Below, one piece after another: positions 6,765-13,874 of a stretch of 22,197 nt of DNA (its first letter is position 1; every line of letters starts with the position of its first letter). Origin of the DNA: an uncultured Propionibacteriaceae bacterium (GTDB lineage: Bacteria; Actinomycetota; Actinomycetes; Propionibacteriales; Propionibacteriaceae); contig CAMCJC010000006.1 of assembly GCA_945875065.1 (NCBI GenBank), positions 1 to 22,197 of the forward strand, read 5' to 3'. The position numbers and the translations under genes are program-made. Below the pieces are notes generated by a model that saw nothing but the letters and a program-made list of their open reading frames with translations, did no database searches and was not told where the DNA came from.

Positions 6765-7469
6765 ATGAAGCACAGCAAGGTTTACAGGGCCGCCGCCGAG
6801 AAGCGCGACGGCACCCAGCTTTACTCGCCCGAGGAGGCGCTGAAGCTGGTCAAGGAGATGGCTTCGGCGAAGTTCGACGAGACCGTTGAGGTCGCCATCC
6901 GTCTCGGCGTCGATCCCCGCAAGGCCGACCAGATGGTCCGCGGCACGGTCAACCTTCCTCACGGCACTGGCAAGACGGCACGGGTCCTCGTCTTCGCCTC
7001 CGGGGAGAAGGCTGAGGCCGCCAAGGCCGCGGGCGCCGACGAGGTTGGCGTCGACGACCTCATCGAGAAGGTGGCTGGCGGCTACCTGGACTTCGACGCG
7101 GTCGTCGCCACCCCCGACATGATGGGCAAGGTCGGTCGCCTCGGCCGTGTCCTCGGCCCCCGCGGCCTGATGCCGAACCCCAAGACCGGCACCGTCACGA
7201 TGGACGTCGCGAAGGCCGTCTCGGACATCAAGGGCGGCAAGATCGAGTTCCGCGTCGACCGTCACGCGAACCTTCAGTTCCTGATCGGCAAGGCCTCGTT
7301 CGGGCACCAGCAGCTGGTCGACAACTATTTCGCGGTCCTCGACGAGGTGCTGCGTTTGAAGCCGGCATCCTCGAAGGGCCGCTACCTGAAGAAGATCGCC
7401 GTCTCCGCGACGATGTCGCCGAGCGTCCAGATCGATTCGGCCGCAACCAAGCCGACTGAGTCCGCTTAA
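6765..7469 (+). CDS. rplA: 50S ribosomal protein L1
   Basis: L1 binds 23S rRNA at the mobile E-site stalk and often also represses its own operon. From ATG 6765 it has 234 residues; AAGGA lies eight bases upstream and the product begins MKHSKVYRAAAEKRD, as in relatives. An in-frame ATG at 6744 also has a GAGG before it, so a seven-residue longer form is possible. Signatures are VEVAIRLGVDPRKADQMVRG, TVNLPHGTGKTARV, and LGPRGLMPNPKTGTV in domain II, and SSKGRYLKKIAVS near the end. A strong terminator follows at once; rplJ and rplL are not adjacent. Confidence 0.97.
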   Translation: MKHSKVYRAAAEKRDGTQLYSPEEALKLVKEMASAKFDETVEVAIRLGVDPRKADQMVRGTVNLPHGTGKTARVLVFASGEKAEAAKAAGADEVGVDDLIEKVAGGYLDFDAVVATPDMMGKVGRLGRVLGPRGLMPNPKTGTVTMDVAKAVSDIKGGKIEFRVDRHANLQFLIGKASFGHQQLVDNYFAVLDEVLRLKPASSKGRYLKKIAVSATMSPSVQIDSAATKPTESA

Positions 7470-7487
7470 GGCTGATTCGGAACAATA

Positions 7488-7517
7488 GGGGGCAGAACCT
7501 GCGGGTTCTGCCCCCTT
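7488..7517. terminator. Bidirectional terminator between rplA and the iron importer
   Basis: A 12-bp perfect stem, GGGGGCAGAACC (7488-7499) with GGTTCTGCCCCC (7504-7515), has a 4-base loop. TT follows on the plus strand and TATTGTT on the minus strand. It serves two converging transcripts. Confidence 0.85.
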
Positions 7518-7552
7518 GCTCACGGCTCCCGTACACGCCCGAGGAGACCGCC

Positions 7553-8317
7553 TCAGTAGTAGCAGGCGAGAGGCCCTGACGGTCCGTCGATCACCTTTAT
7601 AGGGGTTCCGAAGATGTCAGTGAGGACATCGTCGCGCATCATTTCCTCCGGGGCGCCGCTGTGAATGACTTTGCCGTCGCGCAGGGCGACGATCCGGTCG
7701 GCGTAGCGGGCGGCGAAGTTGATGTCGTGCAGCACTATCAGGATCGTGCGCCCGAACTCGCGTGCCGCTCGCTCCAGGTGCCGCATCATCTCCACCGAGT
7801 GGGCGATATCCAAGTTGTTCAGCGGCTCGTCGAGCAGCACATAATCGGTCTCCTGACACAGGACCATCGCGACATAGGCGCGCTGGCGCTGGCCCCCGGA
7901 CAACTCGTCGAGGTAGCGGGACTCCAGGTCCGTCAGTCCCAGGAAATCAATGTACTGGGAGATGATCTCCTCGTCTTTTGAGGTCAGCCGTCCGTGGGAG
8001 TAGGGAAAGCGCCCGAACCCTACTAGCTGGCGTACTGTTAAGCGGGAGACGAAGTGATTGTCCTGCCGCAGGATGGATAGGACCCGGGCCAGCTCGGAGG
8101 ACTTGGTGGTGGCGACGTTGTGCCCGGCTACGGTAATGGTGCCGGAGTCGATGCTGAGCAGGCGTCCCATCATCGTCAGCAGCGTCGACTTGCCCGCCCC
8201 GTTGGGACCGACGAAGGCGGTGATGCCGCCGGCCGGAACCTCAAGGTCGACCGGTCCGATCCGTACTTCTTGAGCGGCCGAGGTATAGACCTTGGCGGCC
8301 TCATCCACACTGATCAT
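7553..8317 (-). CDS. Iron-chelate (siderophore) ABC transporter, ATP-binding protein
   Basis: This 254-residue ABC ATPase energises import of a ferric chelate. Walker A is GPNGAGKST (37-45), the Q-loop is near Gln85, the signature is LSGGQRQRA (139-147), Walker B is YVLLDEP (159-165), and the switch His is 197 (IVLHDI). It resembles the YclP/CeuD/FepC group. ATG 8317 overlaps the stop of the upstream permease as ATGA, so the genes are translationally coupled. It is the last gene of a four-gene operon that ends at the 7488-7517 terminator. The transported chelate cannot be named from sequence. Confidence 0.93.
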   Translation of the reverse strand: MISVDEAAKVYTSAAQEVRIGPVDLEVPAGGITAFVGPNGAGKSTLLTMMGRLLSIDSGTITVAGHNVATTKSSELARVLSILRQDNHFVSRLTVRQLVGFGRFPYSHGRLTSKDEEIISQYIDFLGLTDLESRYLDELSGGQRQRAYVAMVLCQETDYVLLDEPLNNLDIAHSVEMMRHLERAAREFGRTILIVLHDINFAARYADRIVALRDGKVIHSGAPEEMMRDDVLTDIFGTPIKVIDGPSGPLACYY

Positions 8318-9360
8318 AGGCGTCCCTTTCGGAGAATGGCGACGAGGAAGGCGAGGCCTCCGACCAACTCGATGATGATCGAGACCACGCCTTGCGCGGC
8401 GAAGACGTGTTTCATAAGGAAATAGGCGCTGGCCAACACCGTTATTCCCAGCACCACGGCGGTGGGGAAGATGTAACGGTGGTCGTAGGTGTCGCAGATC
8501 TGGTAAGCCAGCGTCGCCACTAGGAACCCGAGGAAGGTCATGGGACCGACGAGCGCCGTCGACGTCGCCATCAGTATCGAGACCCCTATCAGCACCGCGA
8601 TGCTGGTGAGCTTGTGGTTGATGCCGAGACTCGTGGCGGTCTCACGCCCGAGAGCGAGGACGTTCAGGCGCCGGGAGGCCAAGACCAATACGACGGTGGT
8701 GACTAGCACCAGCGGGATCGCCACCGGGAAATACTCCGGCTCGGCGTTGCTGATCGATCCGAAAAGCCGGGCGGTCAGCACATCGAACTCGCTCGGGGTC
8801 AGCAGCCGCTGCATGAAGGCGGAAACTGAGCCGAGGCCGGCGCCGAGGACCACGCCCAGCAGAAGCATGGAGTGCAGGTTCGCTCGTTTACTGGTCAGCA
8901 GCCACGAGTACAGCACCAGGCACATGGCCACCATGAGTACGAGCTGGCCGATGAAAGTCGAGGTTGTCCGGGCCTCGGTCAGGCCCGCCGCACCCAGGAA
9001 GAAGATCGTAGAGGTATGGATCGCCCGGTATAGGGATTCGAAGCCCATGATCGACGGCGTCAGGATCCGGTTGGCAGTGACGGTTTGGAAGGCGACGGTG
9101 GCCATGGCCTGGCAGACCGCGACGATGATCATCGCGCCGACGGCGATACCGCGCCGCTCGGCTATCAGCCAGAAACCCCGCGTGCCGAAGGCCGCCGGGT
9201 TGTTCCATGCGAGTAGCCCCAGGCAACTCAGCGTAGCCAAGGCGGTTAGGGCCGCGAAGATGAGCAGCCAGCGGCGTCTGGCCCGGGCCGTTGGGAAAGC
9301 GCTGGAGGCCTGGCGGGCCTGCCCCCGAGCCGTCGGGTCGGCGGTGGGCGTTGCCGTCAT
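8314..9360 (-). CDS. Iron-chelate ABC transporter permease (second subunit)
   Basis: This 348-residue FecCD/BtuC-family permease starts at ATG 9360, which overlaps the stop of the first permease (ATGA). The reading frame is open much further upstream, but that part lies inside the neighbouring permease gene and is not used. After a hydrophilic N-terminus of about 30 residues come roughly nine to ten hydrophobic helices. ALGRETATSLGINHKL is the cytoplasmic coupling region contacting the ATPase, and GPMTFLGFLVATLAYQ is the conserved FLG segment. It resembles YclO/CeuC-type subunits and pairs with the next gene upstream as a heterodimer. Confidence 0.92.
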   Translation of the reverse strand: MTATPTADPTARGQARQASSAFPTARARRRWLLIFAALTALATLSCLGLLAWNNPAAFGTRGFWLIAERRGIAVGAMIIVAVCQAMATVAFQTVTANRILTPSIMGFESLYRAIHTSTIFFLGAAGLTEARTTSTFIGQLVLMVAMCLVLYSWLLTSKRANLHSMLLLGVVLGAGLGSVSAFMQRLLTPSEFDVLTARLFGSISNAEPEYFPVAIPLVLVTTVVLVLASRRLNVLALGRETATSLGINHKLTSIAVLIGVSILMATSTALVGPMTFLGFLVATLAYQICDTYDHRYIFPTAVVLGITVLASAYFLMKHVFAAQGVVSIIIELVGGLAFLVAILRKGRL

Positions 9361-10367
9361 GCCTGCCCCTTTCTGGTGCGGCGCAGGATAAGCGCGACGA
9401 ACACGACAGCGCCGACGATTCCCAGGACGACTGATACCGGAACCTCGAAGGGGGAGATGATGGTGCGGGCCAGGAGGTCGCAGGCCGCCACAAGGATGAT
9501 CCCGCAAAGGCATACCCACGGCAGGTTGGAGCGCAGATCGTCGCCGCGCGCGATCGAGACGATGTTGGGCACCACGAGCCCCAGGAACGGCAGGGAACCG
9601 ACTACGACGGTGACGACGCCCGTTGCCACAGCGATGAGCGCGGTGGCAACGAGAACCATCTGCTTGTAGGAGACTCCAACGCTTGTGGCGAGGTCCTGGC
9701 CCAACCCGGCGACGGTCAACCGGTCGGCGAGGATGAACACCGCCACGACGGCGATCAAAACGATCCACAGCACCTCGTATTGCCCCTCGTAAACGGAGGT
9801 GAAGGAACCCTGGAACCAGACGCCGAGGGACTGCAGGGTGTTGGTCTGGAGCGCCAGGAACGTGGAGACGGCGCTGACGACAGCGCCCAGCATGATCCCC
9901 ATGATCGGTACCAGCAGGGAGGAGCGTAGCGAGACCCGTCGCAAGAGGGCGAAGAAGACCATGGTGCCGATGAAGGCGAACGCGACAGCCACACACATGC
10001 GGGTCAGTACCGTGGCTCGCGGCGCGAGGATCATGACGGTGAGCAGCCCCAATCCAGCCCATTCGATAGTGCCGGTGGTGGTCGGTTCCACGAATCGGTT
10101 CTGGGTGATGAGCTGCATCACGAGGCCGGACATGGACATGGCGGCGCCGGCGAGGATGAGGGCGATGGTGCGGGGAATCCGCACGGTGGAGAACATCTGC
10201 CAACCGTCGGTATGGGAGAGGATCGCGTATTCACCGGTCGCCAGGCTCCCCGCGAGCAGCAGCATCGTCGCGATGGCGGCGATTAGGAGCCCGGGAGTCA
10301 GCAGCCGGGCACGGGCGCGCCGTTCCCGCCCGGCTGCCGAGCGGGAACGGGTGTCGGTTGAACTCAC
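9357..10367 (-). CDS. Iron-chelate ABC transporter permease (first subunit)
   Basis: This 336-residue FecCD-family membrane protein starts at GTG 10367, 8 bases after the binding-protein stop. No Shine-Dalgarno is clear, so re-initiation from the upstream gene is likely. The N-terminus is basic (RERRARARL), followed by about nine membrane helices. Family marks are TVRIPRTIALILAGAAMSMSG, GLGQDLATSVGVSYKQM (coupling helix), and GSLPFLGLVVPNI. It resembles the YclN/CeuB type. It forms the channel with the downstream permease. Confidence 0.92.
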   Translation of the reverse strand: MSSTDTRSRSAAGRERRARARLLTPGLLIAAIATMLLLAGSLATGEYAILSHTDGWQMFSTVRIPRTIALILAGAAMSMSGLVMQLITQNRFVEPTTTGTIEWAGLGLLTVMILAPRATVLTRMCVAVAFAFIGTMVFFALLRRVSLRSSLLVPIMGIMLGAVVSAVSTFLALQTNTLQSLGVWFQGSFTSVYEGQYEVLWIVLIAVVAVFILADRLTVAGLGQDLATSVGVSYKQMVLVATALIAVATGVVTVVVGSLPFLGLVVPNIVSIARGDDLRSNLPWVCLCGIILVAACDLLARTIISPFEVPVSVVLGIVGAVVFVALILRRTRKGQA

Positions 10368-10375
10368 GGAGGGGC

Positions 10376-11374
10376 TCAGCCCTTGGCCTTCTCGAAGGCC
10401 TCGGCGATCGAAGTGATGATTTCCGTGTAGGTGATGATCGACTCGTTCGTGTAGGTGTCCTGCGGGGCGTAGACGACGTGGCCGGAGGTGATGGCGGCAA
10501 CGTTCTGGAGCGCGGCGTTTCCGGCGATGACGTCCTTGGCTGGGGTATAGCCGGGTTCGTTCGCGGCTACGGCGCCGTCACGGTCCAGGACCAGCATCCA
10601 AGCGGGGTTGGCTTGGGCGATCGCCTCGACAGAGACATCATCGCCTTGATGGTCGTCGCTGGCTCCTTCGACCTGCAGCGCTGGGGTCAGGCCCAGCAGG
10701 TCGTAGAGCGGACCGAAGGTACGGCCGACCTTCGGGGCGATGAAGCCGATCTTCCCGCCTGAGACGTTGACGGCCATGACGGTGGCGTTGCCGTCATAGG
10801 CTTTCTTGGCCCGCTCGACGGCCGCCTTGAAGTCCGCGACGAGCTTGTCGGCCTCGGCCTCCTTGGCGAAGAGCTTGCCCAGGCCCGCCGCGTGACGGAA
10901 GAGCTCGGTGTCGAAAGGCTGCTCTTTCCGGGGTTCTAGATCGATCACCGGGGTGCCTTGGGTCAGGGAACTGATCTGTTCGTTGAACCGGCTGAAGCGT
11001 TGCCCGGTGATGATTAGGTCGGGCTCGGCGGCCGCCAAGGCCTCCAGATTCGGTTCGCGGTGGTTGCCGATGTCGACGATGCCGTCGCCGCTGTAGGCGG
11101 TGACCGTGGCGGGGATCAATCCCTTGGGGGCGGCGACGAGAGGAACTCCCCAGTTAGCGAGCATCTCGAAGGCACGGTTATCCAGACAGGCGGCTTTGGT
11201 CACGGGGAGCTTGACGGTCACGGAGCCGGTGTTGGCCTCGATCGTCGCGGGTCCAGCGGCGGGTGCACTGCTGCTGGTTTGCGAGGAGTTATCGGGACTG
11301 GAGCAGGCAGCTAGAGTCGCTGCGGCCGCTGCGGCTGCTGATGCGGTCATAAAGATCCGGCGTGAGTAGGGCAT
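10376..11374 (-). CDS. Iron-chelate ABC transporter substrate-binding lipoprotein
   Basis: This is a 332-residue surface lipoprotein of the type III (helical backbone) binding family. The signal region MPYSRRIFMTASAAAAAAAT combines a Tat-like SRRIFM motif with lipobox LAAC, so Cys24 is the predicted lipidated residue. A Ser/Gln-rich linker precedes two lobes; ALAAAEPDLIITGQRF and EAIAQANPAWMLVLDRDG are typical contact strands of the lobes. It resembles CeuE/YclQ. The ribosome binding site is AGAGG, seven bases before ATG. It is the first gene of the importer operon and lies behind a promoter with an iron box, which fits Fe-repressed expression. Confidence 0.92.
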   Translation of the reverse strand: MPYSRRIFMTASAAAAAAATLAACSSPDNSSQTSSSAPAAGPATIEANTGSVTVKLPVTKAACLDNRAFEMLANWGVPLVAAPKGLIPATVTAYSGDGIVDIGNHREPNLEALAAAEPDLIITGQRFSRFNEQISSLTQGTPVIDLEPRKEQPFDTELFRHAAGLGKLFAKEAEADKLVADFKAAVERAKKAYDGNATVMAVNVSGGKIGFIAPKVGRTFGPLYDLLGLTPALQVEGASDDHQGDDVSVEAIAQANPAWMLVLDRDGAVAANEPGYTPAKDVIAGNAALQNVAAITSGHVVYAPQDTYTNESIITYTEIITSIAEAFEKAKG

Positions 11375-11402
11375 AGTTTACCTCTGGGTCGTAGGGGACT
11401 AG

Positions 11403-11431
11403 GCGATAAGGCCACATTGACCTTAGGTCAA
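11403..11431 (-). promoter_or_regulatory. Promoter of the iron-chelate importer operon
   Basis: On the minus strand TTGACC (11431-11426) and TATCGC (11408-11403) are 17 bases apart, giving a leader of roughly 22 bases before ATG 11374. Confidence 0.55.
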
Positions 11432-11441
11432 CCTAAGTGAA
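11423..11441. promoter_or_regulatory. DtxR/IdeR-like iron box
   Basis: TTAGGTCAACCTAAGTGAA matches 13 of 19 positions of the IdeR/DtxR consensus TTAGGTTAGGCTAACCTAA. It contains a 7-bp palindrome, CTTAGGT-CA-ACCTAAG, at 11422-11437, and an overlapping one, TTGACCT-T-AGGTCAA, at 11418-11432. It covers the -35 box of the importer promoter, the expected place for iron-dependent repression. Confidence 0.65.
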
Positions 11442-11449
11442 ATAGAGCA

Positions 11450-11474
11450 TAAAAGAATGCGTTAAAGCGACGCA
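11450..11474 (-). terminator. Weak candidate terminator for the ydcF-like gene
   Basis: Read on the minus strand, TGCGT pairs with ACGCA (11474-11458) and is followed by TTCTTTT. The stem is only five base pairs. The remaining gene-free DNA up to 11591 shows small GC-rich inverted repeats but no gene. Confidence 0.35.
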
Positions 11475-11591
11475 AGGGGCCTTGGGGTCGGCGGGTGCGC
11501 TTATGTGCGCCGGGCGCTGGACGGCCGGGCGTCCAAATCCGACGACCTTAACGAAAGTGAGTATCAAACTCTGGGGCGGCTATGAGGCGGC

Positions 11592-12620
11592 CTAAAACCC
11601 TGAAAGCTGGGATAGAGCGATAAGGATCGGCAGGGGCAGGCACACGATGGCCGCCGCCGCTAGGTGCTTCACGCGGTTGCGGTTAACCATCGCGACGACC
11701 TCCCGCATGAAGGCGTTTACGCGGTAATACAGGGCTGTGCGGGCCGGTGCCACGTGCACGTCGATGCCGACGTCGCGGGCCAGCGCGGCGGTGCGCAGCA
11801 CGTGGTAGTCGCTGGTGACGGCGATGCCGGCGGCATCTGGTCCCAGACGATCGACCACGATCCGCTTGGTGAACTCCAGGTTCTCACGGGTGGTGCCGGA
11901 GCGATCCTCCAGCACGAGTACCGACGCCGGTACCCCTTTCTCCGCCGCGTACTCGGCCATTGCGGAGGCCTCGGAGCGCGGCTCGTCGGGTCCCTTGCCG
12001 CCCGAGAGGATGAGCGGGATATCGCCGCCGGCTGCCCTCCAACGGGCGATTCCCTCATCGATTCGCGACCCGAGTAGTTTGGCCACCCGCCCTTTAACGA
12101 GGCCGGAGCCGTGCACGACGACGAAGTCCGGTTTGGGCCGCTTCCACAGGCGCGGATACAGGAACGAATACACCAGGTAGGAGGTGAATAGAAACCCGGT
12201 CCAGCCGGTCAGCATGACGAGCAGGACTGTTGCGACCATCGGCCACGGCGACAGCTGGGACGTGAGCAATGCGACGACGCCGAAGACCGTTAGCGCGATC
12301 AGCCCGAGGCCCGCCAGGAGCGACAGCAGGTTGGTCAGGCTGCGGCCCTCGCGTCGCAGCGTGACGAAACCGTTCAACAGCAGTGCCGCGATCAGGGCCA
12401 GGACCTCCAGCGGCAGAAACATGACGACCCCGAAGATGAGCGCGTTGAGGGGGTTGTTACCGCCGGTCAAAGCAGCCAGGCACAACCACCCCACGGCGAT
12501 GACCGCCATCAGCCAGAACGAGTTAGCAGGCGCCCGAAGATCGGAGCGGAAGGATCGCGCCGCCGGGATGACGACGGCCGCTAGGACGATCGAGGCAGGG
12601 ATGAGGGCAGCTAACGTCAT
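11592..12620 (-). CDS. YdcF/SanA (DUF218) family membrane protein
   Basis: This 342-residue protein starts at ATG 12620. The first 165 residues form about five hydrophobic helices. A cytosolic or surface DUF218 domain follows from about 175: FVVVHGSGLVKGRVAKLLGS, PLILSGGKGPDE, SEASAMAEYAAEKGVP, LEDRSGTTRENLEFTK and AVTSDYHVLRTAALARDVG. One more helix lies at the C-terminus (about 318-338). DUF218 proteins such as SanA, ElyC and YdcF are linked to envelope integrity, but the reaction is unknown. No ribosome binding site is visible; GACAAT (12632-12627 on the minus strand) lies six bases before the start, which would fit a leaderless mRNA. The gene stands alone between the iron importer and the SorC regulator. 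Confidence 0.88.
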   Translation of the reverse strand: MTLAALIPASIVLAAVVIPAARSFRSDLRAPANSFWLMAVIAVGWLCLAALTGGNNPLNALIFGVVMFLPLEVLALIAALLLNGFVTLRREGRSLTNLLSLLAGLGLIALTVFGVVALLTSQLSPWPMVATVLLVMLTGWTGFLFTSYLVYSFLYPRLWKRPKPDFVVVHGSGLVKGRVAKLLGSRIDEGIARWRAAGGDIPLILSGGKGPDEPRSEASAMAEYAAEKGVPASVLVLEDRSGTTRENLEFTKRIVVDRLGPDAAGIAVTSDYHVLRTAALARDVGIDVHVAPARTALYYRVNAFMREVVAMVNRNRVKHLAAAAIVCLPLPILIALSQLSGF

Positions 12621-12693
12621 ACGGGAATTGTCCCAGAGGGCTCTGAGCGGCGAGCTACCTGCAACGACTAGCTCACCGGGTCAACCCCTGGAA

Positions 12694-13689
12694 TTAGGCT
12701 CGCGCGGTCATCAGTTCCAGGACTTCCTGCGCCGTCGACTCGTCGGTGACAAGAGCGGACAAGTAGCCGCCACGCAGAGTCGCGAGAATCGCGGCGGCCT
12801 TGCCTGCGCCCGCGGCTACCCCGATCACCAATGGGATCTCCTTCAACCGGTCTGGTTCCAGGCACAGGGTCCGCTGGCAGATGCTCGTCGGCACGTGGCG
12901 ACCGCGGGCGTCTAGGTGATGGCCGACGACGTGCGCCACGGCGCCACGTTCGCGGCACTCGCGCACCACCGCCGGCGTCATCCAGCGTCGCAACAAGGGA
13001 CTGACCCCGCGACCCTGGGGGCCGACGGCACCGATCCCTGTCAAGGCCACATCCGAGCGAGCCGCGAGCTCCAGCGTCGCCAGGATCTGATCCTCGTCGC
13101 GCACCGCTTTGGCGATTCGCGCGGAGTCGAACACCAGGGGCAAGGGAAGGGTCCGCACGTGACCGCCGAGGCGGAGGGCGATATTGCGGCAGATATCGGG
13201 ACCATCTTCGTCGCCGAGAACGTTGCCGGCGCTGCCGAGCATCGCGACCGTCGTCGAGCGAGGCCAGATACGTTCCGGCAGTTCCCGGGCCACGGCTCCC
13301 ACCGCTCGCCCGTTGGAGACGGCGATGACGCTGCGGGGGCCGCAGTTGGCCAGGAGTAGTTCGCCCGCGGCTCGCGCTAACAGGTGGCTCACCCCGCCCG
13401 AGGGCGATTCCTCGTCGCGGCGGTCCTCGGCGTCCTCGACGACCCGTGCCTGGGCTAGTCCGAACGACGAGATCAAGCGCTGCTCCAGTTCCATGAGGCG
13501 TTCGACGGGGTGGGCGACCGTGACCGTGACGATTCCAGCCTTGCGAGCCTCTGTCAGCATGCGCGAGACCGTCGCTCGCGAGTAGCTGGCGCGCTCGGCG
13601 ATCTCCTCCTGGCTCAGGCCCTCCTCCCAGTACAGCCGGGCGACCTGCAGCAGCAAGGTGATTCGAGCACGATCCAAGGCGGCGCACAT
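12694..13689 (-). CDS. SorC-family sugar-responsive transcriptional regulator
   Basis: This 331-residue protein starts at ATG 13689. Residues 8-60 form the winged helix-turn-helix (LLLQVARLYWEEGLSQEEIA, SRATVSRMLTEARKAGIVTV). The rest is the SorC/DeoR sugar-phosphate-binding domain with a Rossmann-like core (SVIAVSNGRAVGAVARELPE, TVAMLGSAGN, DVALTGIGAVG, PLVIGVAAGAGKAAAILATL). Such proteins are released from DNA by a phosphorylated sugar intermediate. It is divergent from the lactonase-led cluster, so it is the likely controller of that cluster. A strong -10 (TAAAAT) lies six bases before its ATG, and a TGTGCA-type motif overlaps both, suggesting leaderless transcription and autoregulation. 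Confidence 0.92.
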   Translation of the reverse strand: MCAALDRARITLLLQVARLYWEEGLSQEEIAERASYSRATVSRMLTEARKAGIVTVTVAHPVERLMELEQRLISSFGLAQARVVEDAEDRRDEESPSGGVSHLLARAAGELLLANCGPRSVIAVSNGRAVGAVARELPERIWPRSTTVAMLGSAGNVLGDEDGPDICRNIALRLGGHVRTLPLPLVFDSARIAKAVRDEDQILATLELAARSDVALTGIGAVGPQGRGVSPLLRRWMTPAVVRECRERGAVAHVVGHHLDARGRHVPTSICQRTLCLEPDRLKEIPLVIGVAAGAGKAAAILATLRGGYLSALVTDESTAQEVLELMTARA

Positions 13690-13700
13690 GTGTGCATTTT
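13687..13700. promoter_or_regulatory. Candidate SorC operator, site 1
   Basis: CATGTGTGCATTTT overlaps the regulator start codon and -10 and shares the ATGTG-GCA core with two other sites (13775 and 19762). Confidence 0.35.
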
Positions 13701-13701
13701 A
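13696..13701 (-). promoter_or_regulatory. -10 element of the SorC regulator gene, leaderless start
   Basis: TAAAAT on the minus strand matches TATAAT at five of six positions and is six bases from ATG 13689, so the transcript would begin at the start codon. No Shine-Dalgarno is present. Confidence 0.6.
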
Positions 13702-13774
13702 CCTGGAAGATAGTTGGGATTGACCAGGAGTTTTATCCCTGAAATACGGCTTTGAAGGCCGCAAGCTCGAACGG

Positions 13775-13787
13775 ATGTGCATGCAAA
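13775..13787. promoter_or_regulatory. Candidate SorC operator, site 2
   Basis: ATGTGCATGCAAA contains the palindrome TGCATGCA and lies about 90 bases before the lactonase start in the divergent promoter region. Confidence 0.35.
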
Positions 13788-13818
13788 CCCTTAGTCGAGA
13801 GCCGGTCTGCTTCGTAGC

Positions 13819-13856
13819 TTGGGGTTACCAGCCCGGTAAGCGGTTGGTAACCCCAA
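13819..13856. repeat. Perfect 12-bp inverted repeat upstream of the lactonase gene
   Basis: TTGGGGTTACCA (13819-13830) and TGGTAACCCCAA (13845-13856) are perfect complements around a 14-base spacer. The repeat ends five bases before the AAGGAG ribosome binding site of the lactonase gene. It is either an operator for the SorC regulator or an mRNA hairpin controlling initiation. A degraded copy of one arm, TTGGGATTGACCA, lies at 13714-13726. Confidence 0.8.
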
Positions 13857-13874
13857 CGTTCGAAGGAGAACCCC

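Noticed and set aside
8314..10203. A single 629-codon frame that would fuse an extra N-terminal region to the second iron permease
   Set aside because: Its first 281 codons run out of frame through the first permease gene and have an Arg/His-rich composition with no domain. ATG 9360 gives a normal-length permease with an ATGA junction.
13690..13874. A riboswitch in the divergent intergenic region
   Set aside because: The visible structures are simple inverted repeats; no known aptamer core was recognised.
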